This document shows, piece after piece, positions 20,778-32,700 of a DNA stretch of 64,000 bases. Location: positions 1,336,313 to 1,400,312 of the forward strand of contig RPFO01000412.1 of assembly GCA_009746045.1 (NCBI GenBank), in the 5' to 3' direction. The notes beneath the pieces were generated by a model, which saw nothing but the letters and a program-made list of their open reading frames with translations, was not told the DNA's origin and did no database searches. The first letter of the stretch is position 1. Each line of letters opens with the position of its first letter. Position numbers and translations under genes: made by a program. The stretch is from Mesostigma viride (Eukaryota; Streptophyta; Mesostigmatophyceae; Mesostigmatales; Mesostigmataceae).

Positions 20778-23700
20778 ATGATGAAAGGCGCGCCGACTGA
20801 ATCATCAGGTCGCGCACGCTCTGCCAGCTCGTTGACTCCGTCACATAACCCTGGGGCGTCCGGAAATCGGCGACATCGGTCCTTGGTAGCGTGGGCTAGG
20901 CTCGTCCTGCTGTTTGTCGTTTGCGTCGCGGTCACTACCTCGTCGGTGTTGATTTGGCATTTCAGCCTCCGGACGACACATGAAGCCGTCGACAACCTGT
21001 CCGTCCAACTTCGTGAAGAAGTTTTCTTGAGCACCAGTTCTCATGTGAAGGTCTGTATGTTATTTAGTGGGTGTACGTAGGTGTAAGTGGTTGGAATGGA
21101 CAATCAGCCGGCTCTGCAGTCAGCCGCCTCTACTGATTTCGCTTATTTAGTATATGTCGCTTATATTTCTTACCTTTCCCCGGTCGAGAATCAGCAGAGA
21201 AGCTCACTGCAACATGATGCCCACCCGATCACTGGGTAATAAAGGTGTAGTGTATAAATGTGGTGCCTCCTCATTGATCCTGACTGCCTCTGACTAACCC
21301 ACAAACCTGTTCACGATTCACCGAGGGCGCCTATCATGGAACACCCGGCTAGGTTGCGTTGATGTCTGGGAACCCAATCGTGTCCGTCATGTATGGTCGC
21401 CAGCCCTGTCAAATGTTAATTCACCGAGTGAAAAATTTCTACCAACCTGCACTGATGGGTAGAACAAGCAGCCGCTTTTGGCCTCTCTAGTGCTGCCTGA
21501 GGCCTTTCTCCCTCCCAAGTCAGCACTGTAGTGCTGTGCTGAACATAGTTAGGCACATTTTTGCAACTGCTGGGACGCTTTTAATTTACTGTCAGAGATA
21601 TGGCAGCCCCTGCTTGTGTGAGCACTGTGCGTTCGTCTCCTACTCAATGATAATGGCATTTAGAAGGCTTTCATGATAATTTCTCCCGCTCGCCTGTGGC
21701 TGTTGCATCCCTCTGTTGATTGCTCTCGAGTTGCATCCTTATCTTCCATGGTGTCATCCTTAATTTCTCGCTTTCGGTCGTTGTTGTATCCTTTCTTGCC
21801 TGCATCTTATTGTATCATTTTCTTGCGAGTACCTGGATTCTGTACTCATTCAGTTCCATGCCATCCTGTAATCACCAACCTCTACTGGACTCTCTGCCAC
21901 ATTTTCATGGCCACTGGCCGAAAGGAAGTAGAAGCCTATTTACTCATCAGCTACTGTGCTGCTTTCGCATGATTGTATTCCCCTTGCATGTCCTGCCGTG
22001 GTTCCCTAGCTGGATGCAAGGGTTGGCTACATACGGTACATGTACCTCTCCCAAATGCCCAACTGAAGACTCAGTTTACCAGAGTCATATCGCTTCCAAG
22101 CCATTACATGACATTGTATGTCCCATCAGCATTCCTACTCAAACCTCACCACATGTATACACAGGCTTCCAAGCAAGATGCCCTACCACATCACCCCACT
22201 CAATTTTCATTAGGTACGTGTGCATGCTCATGTATTATTTTATTACCGATTCCTATATTTATCTAGTATTTCCTTACCCTGTTTATTATTGTTTCTTATT
22301 GTTTGTATCCAAACCACACCACTACATGGGTGCAGGGTCTCCTCAGGCTGCTCACCGTGGCCTCCCTCTCAACGTATCAGTGCATGGAGACCACATCCAA
22401 CTTTTCCCGTCAAGCGCTAAACACCAACCTGCTCACCTGCATGTGGAACATTAAGAGCGTGTACACTGAATCGCTTTCAACATATATGGTCACCGAAGAG
22501 GGGCTTATGACCATCTATCGCCGTTTAGGGCCAGAAGGTGTAGCCCTGAATACATCCATTGCGGTTGGCATACCAGGGCCTGCGGATGACCCGTATGGGT
22601 TCCTGTACTGGTACGTGCCCGATCCCGTGACAGGCGCTCCTCTGACTGATGGCCGCTTTTTAAAAGTGTGCACTATCGGAGCATGCCCCCCTGTGATGGA
22701 TCCTACAGTATACATGACACCGATGCCACCCATGCAGACGCATCCGTTGTGGCTGGCAGGGCTGACACTGGGGCGAGGGCAGACCTCGTTGGTCACCTCC
22801 ATGGGTAAGTTCCTCAATTTCATGCATTGAAGTGGGTGTAAGTTGTAGCTGATGTAGCTGATGGTCATTGTAGGCCAGTGTCACCGTCCCTAGCCCATCT
22901 GCCCTGCAAGGCTTTCAAGTTGTGGGCTAATCATGTCTGTATGTAGGTGTGCGAGTCTTGTGGGGATGGTGGAGTGAACTCTTCACGTGGTGAGATACTA
23001 CCGGCTATGTATATTCCGCAACTTGTTGTGGTCGTGGTTTCACAGTTATCATAATATTGAACCTGTTGTGGATGCTGGGTGGACATGTGGCGGACTTGTA
23101 GTGGATGTATGTTTGTTGGTGAGCTGCATGAAGCTGGCACCTGCACTCCCTTTTGGCTAATGCTGTCTGTTGTGCTTCCTGAGTGACTTCAATCACCCCC
23201 ACCAAAGGAGACCTCTTGTCATGTACAGGAGACCGAATGGATTGAATGGGGGGCACGGACTGTCCCTACTGTTCCTTTTTAATGCTCAGTTTGCAGACAG
23301 TTGAGATGGGGTGGGGTGCATGGGGTGGGACGGGGTGCAGGGCGGGGGGCGCGGGGGTGAGGAGCGGGTGAGGGGGGGGATCAAGCGGGGGGGGGGGGGG
23401 GGGGGGGGGGGAACCGGTTGGGCGGAGTAAGGGGGGAAGGAATAAGAGGGGAGGGGAGGGAGGGGAGGGGAGGGAGGGGAGGGGAGGGGAGGGGAGGGGA
23501 GGGAGGGGAGGGGAGGGGAGGGAGGGAGGGGAGGGGAGGGAGGGGGGAGGGAGGGGAGGGGAGGGGAGGGGAGGGGAGGGAGGGGAGGGGAGGGGAGGGG
23601 AGGGAGGGAGGGGAGGGGAGGGAGGGGAGGGGGGGAGGGGAGGGAGGGAGGGAGGGGAGGGGAGGGGAGGGGAGGGAGGGGAGGGGAGGCGAGGCGAGGC

Positions 23701-26700
23701 GAGGCGAGGCGAGGCGAGGCGGGGAGGGGGAGGCGAGGCGAGGCGAGGCGAGGCGAGGCGAGGCGAGGCGAGGCGAGGCGAGGCGAGGCGAGGCGAGGCG
23801 AGGCGAGGCGAGGCGAGGCGAGGCGAGGCGAGGCGAGGCGAGGCGAGGCGAGGCGAGGAGAGGGGAGGAGAGGGGAGGAGAGGGGAGGAGAGGGGAGGAG
23901 AGGGGAGGAGAGGGGAGGAGAGGGGAGGAGAGGGAGGAGAGGGGAGGAGAGGGGAGGAGAGGGGAGGAGAGGGGAGGAGAGGGAGGAGAGGGGAGGAGAG
24001 GGGAGGAGAGGGGAGGAGAGGGGAGGAGAGGGGAGGAGAGGGGAGGAGAGGGGAGGGGAGGAGAGGGGAGGAGAGGGGAGGAGAGGGGAGGAGAGGGGAG
24101 GAGAGGGGAGGAGAGGGGAGGAGAGGGGAGGAGAGGGGAGGAGAGGGGAGGAGGGGAGGAGAGGGGAGGAGAGGGGAGGAGAGGGGAGGAGAGGGGAGGA
24201 GAGGGGAGGAGAGGGGAGGAGAGGGGAGGAGAGGGGAGGAGAGGGGAGGAGAGGGGAGGAGAGGGGAGGAGAGGGGAGGAGAGGGGAGGAGAGGGGAGGA
24301 GAGGGGAGGAGAGGGGAGGGGAGGAGAGGGGAGGAGAGGGGAGGAGAGGGGAGGAGAGGGGAGGAGAGGGGAGGAGAGGGGAGGAGAGGGGAGGAGAGGA
24401 AAGGAGAGGGGAGGAGAGGGGAGGAGAGGGGAGGAGAGGAAAGGCGATGGGAGGGAAGGGCATGGGAGGCAAAGCAAGGCAAGGCGAGCAGAGGGGGGGC
24501 ATATGGAGGCTAGGCGGGGACATGAGAGGGCTAGTTAACTCCCCTTCACTCCACTCAGAAAGATTCTCTGGAACCGTCCGTAGGGCATCTGGTTGATGTA
24601 CAGCATGTATGCTGTAGCTGTCCCGGCTGCAGCATTACCCTTCTTCTGTAGTGATGTGGAAACACGCACTTTCTCCACTCCCGCTTCTGACTCTGACAAT
24701 TCTACCCAGGTGGCCCTCCCCGTTGCGCACACTTGATTCCTTAAATGCAGCGTTTAGTGGCATCTGGGAGCCAACCATATACCAGGCGATGGCGTTCAAG
24801 GACCCCTTGACCAACAAGTCGTTGGCAGTGATGACAATCGCCTATCAGGCTTCACGGATCAAAGAAGATTGGCTTGATCTAAGCGTGGTGATCAAGATGG
24901 CAGGTGTCATTTTCATCACCACTGGTCCCCAGCTGCATATTTTGTCCTCCTCCCGTGGCGCGGTGTCTCTTCCACCTCTCCCTGGTGCTGTCCAGGCACG
25001 CCCACTCCCTGCAACTCAATCAGACGACGAGATTGTTAAGTTTGCTGCAAGGTAAGTTTGCTCATTTAGCACACACAAGATTCGGGTAAATAGCATCACC
25101 AAATTTTGCTGGTATAATTCTTTGCTGGTGTCGTTCATAGCGCAAGCCATGCAGAAGGTTATCAGACAGTCAGTTTCGATCAGTCAGTTAAATCGTTTTA
25201 GTCCCTACTAATAGTGGCCAGTTCAACTCGCCCATATGAATAGGCACCAGTGGCGCTGCGCGAATGCCGGTTGACATTTCCGTGATATTTGTAGGTCTGC
25301 TGCTACTAGAGCTGTAGATGTGCACTACGCCCTGATACCGTACATCACTATGTTCAGACCAAGTTTTCAGGGACTAACTAAGGACCAAACTCACCAAAGT
25401 ACAGGGGGTACCCAGTTCCACCGAGATGTCGGAAGTGAATGTAAAATATTTACGTACTGTCATGCAAATTCAAGGCTATGGCAGTGCAGAACACTGATCG
25501 GTGTATAATAGGAGTTGATCGATGCGTAGAATCGTTCCAAATTTTGTAGTCATGCTTTTTACGTTATAAATATGCTATAGATGCAGTCACGCAACATTTA
25601 ATGAGGCGCGCCATCATCTTGGGCTGGGTTTTGCTGCGTCAGAGCGCCTTACTGTGACGGGAGTGACGATGAAGCTTGCACTTGTTATCAGCCGCTTCAT
25701 CATAGAATATTTTTCATGGATTAACTTTCTTATGATGAATATTTCATTAGTGTCGTGGGTCAGGAAAGTCTCAACGCATCGATCAGCCCTGACATCAGCC
25801 TGGTAGCTGTCCGTTAGAATTCTTTTTGCGGTTTCGCCCTTGCGCAATTTGGTGTCCCTGCGATTGACTTCAACAAGGTAAAGAGGTCCCACCACTCAGC
25901 AAGTAATCTCGAACTCAATGTCAAATGCTCGTGATGTTTAAGTCGCTACTTTACCACTCTTATGTAATTGCTTGTGGTGGTGATTGGGTACAACCATTAC
26001 GGCCAGATTTTCTTCCGTTTTGTCCACGATTAGCTGCGTTTGTTCCAAATATACATCGGCATTACATCTACTTGAGCTCTACATGGTACCAAGATGGTTT
26101 CTATAGTTCTTCAGGAAAGGTGGTACATCCTGGCCAGTTTTTGCATGGTTTTTATTTGGCTTTGCTAGTAATGCAGTTGTGCAGTCACCCCAGCTGTCTC
26201 CATGTAAGACATGTGGAAGCCCCAGTGCATCGCTTGCACAGAAAATAATGTTGATGCATTGCCTTTGTATATTTTCATCTTAGTCATGCATATGGAGGTC
26301 ATTTCTTATATGTTGTGGATGCATGGGTAACGTAGCCCCTTGCACCCCTTGCTACGCATATGCATTTAGGCCTTGGCACAGTGCTATACATACCTGCTAC
26401 TAGTAACACCTTGGCAGCCACCACATTGTTGTTTTCTGACAACAACATGAAAAATAGTTTAAGTTGCGTGTCGGTGATAAGCTAGTTTGAGCGTTACCCT
26501 GCAATTCACAAGCACGATTGGGCACGCCTAGTACCGTCGTATAATGCCTCCGAGTGCCGCATATGTCGCCCCGTAGCCAAACACTGCCTCTGGAAAGCCA
26601 GCCTGAAACCTTCATGTAGTGGCAGCAATGTTGGTCCTGCCTGCATGTTGTGTTGCCTGATCCGCCCCCCCCCCCCTCCCCCCATGTCTTCTCCTCTACC

Positions 26701-29700
26701 ATCTGTGCCGCCTGTTCCCTCATCATCCACCGCATTTCCTCCGCGAACAACAATTTCCCACTGCCATCTGGGCACCCCTCCCCCCATGTCTTCTCCTCTA
26801 CCATCTGTGCCGCCTGTTCCCTCATCATCCACCGCATTTCCTCCGCGAACAACAATTTCCTACTGCCATCTGGGCACCCCTCCCCCCATGTCTTCTCCTC
26901 TACCATCTGTGCCGCCTGTTCCCTCATCATCCACCGCATTTCCTCCGCGAACAACAATTTCCTACTGCCATCTGGGCACCCCTCCCCCCATGTCTTCTCC
27001 TCTTCCATCTGTGCCGCCGGTTCCCTCATCACCCACCGCATTTCCTCCGCGAACAACAATTTCCTACTGCCATCTGGGCACCCCTCCCCCCATGTCTTCT
27101 CCTCTACCATCTGTGCCGCCGGTTCCCTCATCATCCACCGCATTTCCTCCGTGAACAACAATTTCCTACTGCCATCTGGGCACCCCTCCCCCCATGTCTT
27201 CTCCTCTACCATCTGTGCCGCCTGTTCCCTCATCACCCACCGCATTTCCTCCGTGAACAACAATTTCCTACTGCCATCTGGGCACCCCTCCCCCCATGTC
27301 TTCTCCTCTACCATCTGTGCCGCCTGTTCCCTCATCATCCACCGCATTTCCTCCGTGAACAACAATTTTCTACTGCCATCTGGGCACCCCTCCCCCCATG
27401 TCTTCTCCTCTACCATCTGTGCCGCCTGTTCCCTCATCACCCACCGCATTTCCTCCGCGAACAACAATTTCCTACTGCCATCTGGGCACCCCTCCCCCCA
27501 TGTCTTCTCCTCTACCATCTGTGCCGCCTGTTCCCTCATCACCCACCGCATTTCCTCCGCGAACAACAATTTCCCACTGCCATCTGGGCACCCCTCCCCC
27601 CATGTCTTCTCCTCTACCATCTGTGCCGCCTGTTCCCTCATCACCCACCGCATTTCCTCCGCGAACAACAATTTCCCACTGCCATCTGGGCACCCCTCCC
27701 CCCATGTCTTCTCCTCTACCATCTGTGCCGCCTGTTCCCTCATCACCCACCGCATTTCCTCCGCGAACAACAATTTCCCACTGCCATCTGGGCACCCCTC
27801 CCCCCATGTCTTCTCCTCTACCATCTGTGCCGCCTGTTCCCTCATCACCCACCGCATTTCCTCCGCGAACAACAATTTCCCACTGCCATCTGGGCACCCC
27901 TCCCCCCATGTCTTCTCCTCTACCATCTGTGCCGCCTGTTCCCTCATCACCCACCGCATTTCCTCCGCGAACAACAATTTCCTACTGCCATCTGGGCACC
28001 CCTCCCCCCATGTCTTCTCCTCTACCATCTGTGCCGCCTGTTCCCTCATCACCCACCGCATTTCCTCCGCGAACAACAATTTCCCACTGCCATCTGGGCA
28101 CCCCTCCCCCCATGTCTTCTCCTCTACCATCTGTGCCGCCTGTTCCCTCATCACCCACCGCATTTCCTCCGCGAACAACAATTTCCCACTGCCATCTGGG
28201 CACCCCTCCCCCCATGTCTTCTCCTCTACCATCTGTGCCGCCTGTTCCCTCATCACCCACCGCATTTCCTCCGCGAACAACAATTTCCTACTGCCATCTG
28301 GGCACCCCTCCCCCCATGTCTTCTCCTCTACCATCTGTGCCGCCTGTTCCCTCATCACCCACCGCATTTCCTCCGCGAACAACAATTTCCCACTGCCATC
28401 TGGGCACCCCTCCCCCCATGTCTTCTCCTCCACCATCTGTGCCGCCTGTTCCCTCATCATCCACCGCATTTCCTCCGCGAACAACAATTTCCCACTGCCA
28501 TCTGGGCACCCCTCCCCCCATGTCTTCTCCTCTACCATCTGTGCCGCCTGTTCCCTCATCACCCACCGCATTTCCTCCGCGAACAACAATTTCCTACTGC
28601 CATCTGGGCACCCCTCCCCCCATGTCTTCTCCTCTACCATCTGTGCCGCCTGTTCCCTCATCATCCACCGCATTTCCTCCGTGAACAACAATTTTCTACT
28701 GCCATCTGGGCACCCCTCCCCCCATGTCTTCTCCTCTACCATCTGTGCCGCCTGTTCCCTCATCATCCACCGCATTTCCTCCGCGAACAACAATTTCCTA
28801 CTGCCATCTGGGCACCCCTCCCCCCATGTCTTCTCCTCTACCATCTGTGCCGCCTGTTCCCTCATCACCCACCGCATTTCCTCCGCGAACAACAATTTCC
28901 CACTGCCATCTGGGCACCCCTCCCCCCATGTCTTCTCCTCTACCATCTGTGCCGCCTGTTCCCTCATCATCCACCGCATTTCCTCCGCGAACAACAATTT
29001 CCCACTGCCATCTGGGCACCCCTCCCCCCATGTCTTCTCCTCTACCATCTGTGCCGCCTGTTCCCTCATCATCCACCGCATTTCCTCCGCGAACAACAAT
29101 TTCCTACTGCCATCTGGGCACCCCTCCCCCCATGTCTTCTCCTCTACCATCTGTGCCGCCGGTTCCCTCATCATCCACCGCATTTCCTCCGCGAACAACA
29201 ATTTCCTACTGCCATCTGGGCACCCCTCCCCCCATGTCTTCTCCTCTACCATCTGTGCCGCCTGTTCCCTCATCACCCACCGCATTTCCTCCGCGAACAA
29301 CAATTTCCTACTGCCATCTGGGCACCCCTCCCCCCATGTCTTCTCCTCTACCATCTGTGCCGCCTGTTCCCTCATCACCCACCGCATTTCCTCCGCGAAC
29401 AACAATTTCCCACTGCCATCTGGGCACCCCTCCCCCCATGTCTTCTCCTCTACCATCTGTGCCGCCTGTTCCCTCATCACCCACCGCATTTCCTCCGTGA
29501 ACAACAATTTCCTACTGCCATCTGGGCACCCCTCCCCCCATGTCTTCTCCTCTACCATCTGTGCCGCCTGTTCCCTCATCACCCACCGCATTTCCTCCGC
29601 GAACAACAATTTCCCACTGCCATCTGGGCACCCCTCCCCCCATGTCTTCTCCTCTACCATCTGTGCCGCCTGTTCCCTCATCATCCACCGCATTTCCTCC

Positions 29701-32700
29701 GCGAACAACAATTTCCTACTGCCATCTGGGCACCCCTCCCCCCCATGTCTTCTCCTCTACCATCTGTGCCGCCTGTTCCCTCATCACCCACCGCATTTCC
29801 TCCGTGAACAACAATTTCCTACTGCCATCTGGGCACCCCTCCCCCCATGTCTTCTCCTCTACCATCTGTGCCGCCTGTTCCCTCATCACCCACCGCATTT
29901 CCTCCGTGAACAACAATTTCCCACTGCCATCTGGGCACCCCTCCCCCCATGTCTTCTCCTCTACCATCTGTGCCGCCTGTTCCCTCATCATCCACCGCAT
30001 TTCCTCCGTGAACAACAATTTCCTACTGCCATCTGGGCACCCCTCCCCCCCATGTCTTCTCCTCTACCATCTGTGCCGCCTGTTCCCTCATCACCCACCG
30101 CATTTCCTCCGTGAACAACAATTTCCCACTGCCATCTGGGCACCCCTCCCCCCATGTCTTCTCCTCTACCATCTGTGCCGCCTGTTCCCTCATCACCCAC
30201 CGCATTTCCTCCGCGAACAACAATTTCCTACTGCCATCTGGGCACCCCTCCCCCCATGTCTTCTCCTCTACCATCTGTGCCGCCTGTTCCCTCATCACCC
30301 ACCGCATTTCCTCCGCGAACAACAATTTCCTACTGCCATCTGGGCACCCCTCCCCCCATGTCTTCTCCTCTACCATCTGTGCCGCCTGTTCCCTCATCAC
30401 CCACCGCATTTCCTCCGCGAACAACAATTTCCTACTGCCATCTGGGCACCCCTCCCCCCATGTCTTCTCCTCTACCATCTGTGCCGCCTGTTCCCTCATC
30501 ACCCACCGCATTTCCTCCGCGAACAACAATTTCCCACTGCCATCTGGGCACCCCTCCCCCCATGTCTTCTCCTCTACCATCTGTGCCGCCTGTTCCCTCA
30601 TCACCCACCGCATTTCCTCCGCGAACAACAATTTCCTACTGCCATCTGGGCACCCCTCCCCCCATGTCTTCTCCTCTACCATCTGTGCCGCCTGTTCCCT
30701 CATCACCCACCGCATTTCCTCCGCGAACAACAATTTCCCACTGCCATCTGGGCACCCCTCCCCCCATGTCTTCTCCTCTACCATCTGTGCCGCCTGTTCC
30801 CTCATCACCCACCGCATTTCCTCCGTGAACAACAATTTCCTACTGCCATCTGGGCACCCCTCCCCCCATGTCTTCTCCTCTACCATCTGTGCCGCCTGTT
30901 CCCTCATCACCCACCGCATTTCCTCCGCGAACAACAATTTCCCACTGCCATCTGGGCACCCCTCCCCCCATGTCTTCTCCTCTACCATCTGTGCCGCCTG
31001 TTCCCTCATCATCCACCGCATTTCCTCCGCGAACAACAATTTCCCACTGCCATCTGGGCACCCCTCCCCCCATGTCTTCTCCTCTACCATCTGTGCCGCC
31101 TGTTCCCTCATCATCCACCGCATTTCCTCCGCGAACAACAATTTCCTACTGCCATCTGGGCACCCCTCCCCCCATGTCTTCTCCTCCACCATCTGTGCCG
31201 CCTGTTCCCTCATCACCCACCGCATTTCCTCCGTGAACAACAATTTCCTACTGCCATCTGGGCACCCCTCCCCCCATGTCTTCTCCTCTACCATCTGTGC
31301 CGCCTGTTCCCTCATCACCCACCGCATTTCCTCCGCGAACAACAATTTCCCACTGCCATCTGGGCACCCCTCCCCCCATGTCTTCTCCTCTACCATCTGT
31401 GCCGCCTGTTCCCTCATCACCCACCGCATTTCCTCCGTGAACAACAATTTCCTACTGCCATCTGGGCACCCCTCCCCCCATGTCTTCTCCTCTACCATCT
31501 GTGCCGCCTGTTCCCTCATCACCCACCGCATTTCCTCCGCGAACAACAATTTCCCACTGCCATCTGGGCACCCCTCCCCCCATGTCTTCTCCTCTACCAT
31601 CTGTGCCGCCTGTTCCCTCATCATCCACCGCATTTCCTCCGTGAACAACAATTTCCCACTGCCATCTGGGCACCCCTCCCCCCATGTCTTCTCCTCTACC
31701 ATCTGTGCCGCCTGTTCCCTCATCACCCACCGCATTTCCTCCGCGAACAACAATTTCCCACTGCCATCTGGGCACCCCTCCCCCCATGTCTTCTCCTCTA
31801 CCATCTGGGCACCCCATTCCCTTCATCATGCATCCCATTCCTTTCCCTTGCTGCGTGGATCCCCACTGCACCCTCGGCAGGCACATCAACGACACTGGTG
31901 GCGTCGACAACTGTGTGGGATTCACGCGCACCCAGGCTCATATGCGCAACCACGGCAGCTTCTATGTCGACTGCCAGCTGTTGTCATACAGCGGGCTTAA
32001 TCTTACGTTGATCCTGGCAGTCCCTGTGAAGGCGCTCAAGGGCAGCATTGAGGAAGCGCGCACCAAGTCGATCAAGTGGATGGTGGGCATCATGGCGCTC
32101 ATCTTTTCTGTGGGAGCCATCAGCATCCTGGGCCCCACAATTTTCATCTCCCGAGCCATGCGCGCCATCACTCAGCATAACGAGGTACTGGTCAGACGGT
32201 GACAATTTGTTCTTATTGATATGCGTGAAGTCTGGTGAGGCGCTGGGGGTGTAGAAGAAACAGCTAGGTGTAATGATCTAGGGTCATTGATCGGTAAGAT
32301 ATTTTCTTCACCCGGTAAAGGGCTTGATCGGTCAGGGCCAATGATGTAAAAAAATGGTAGTTGCTGTTCTATGTGTGTGTGCAGGTGTACAGTGATGGTC
32401 GCTTTTGTGGGCTGCTGATGGGTGGATGAATCAGCTTCTGTGGGCCTCTGGCCAGCATACATAACTGGAGTTGAAGTTTGGAGATGTGGCTTTCAGCACA
32501 CCGTTACTTCTGATGCCTCATTTCTGAAGTGTACGATGGCTCAGATTGGCTCAGATTGTTTGCCAGAATGTGCAAGGATTGCGATGCATTATTCTGGCAC
32601 TACGGTCAAGAATTTCAATATTCAAAAGCTTCGGCATTACATATGCCCTGTACAGGATTATTACTGGCCTACTGTTGTCATTGTCTTGTCCGTCATCTCA

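Noticed and set aside
23266-24596. Long frames of SPPLSSPLLP or GGEGRRGEER repeats
   Set aside because: Low-complexity translation of the GA-rich intronic array; open in several frames on both strands.
25614-25895. Antisense open frame of about 93 codons in phosphodiesterase intron 3
   Set aside because: It has no ATG, no recognised domain and no splice-supported continuation; kept only as a note in the intron description.
26400-32011. Open frames of up to about 1150 codons on both strands encoding 34-residue repeats
   Set aside because: They arise because the 102-bp unit is a multiple of three without stops in several frames at once. The array lies inside an intron whose flanking exons join in perfect phase.
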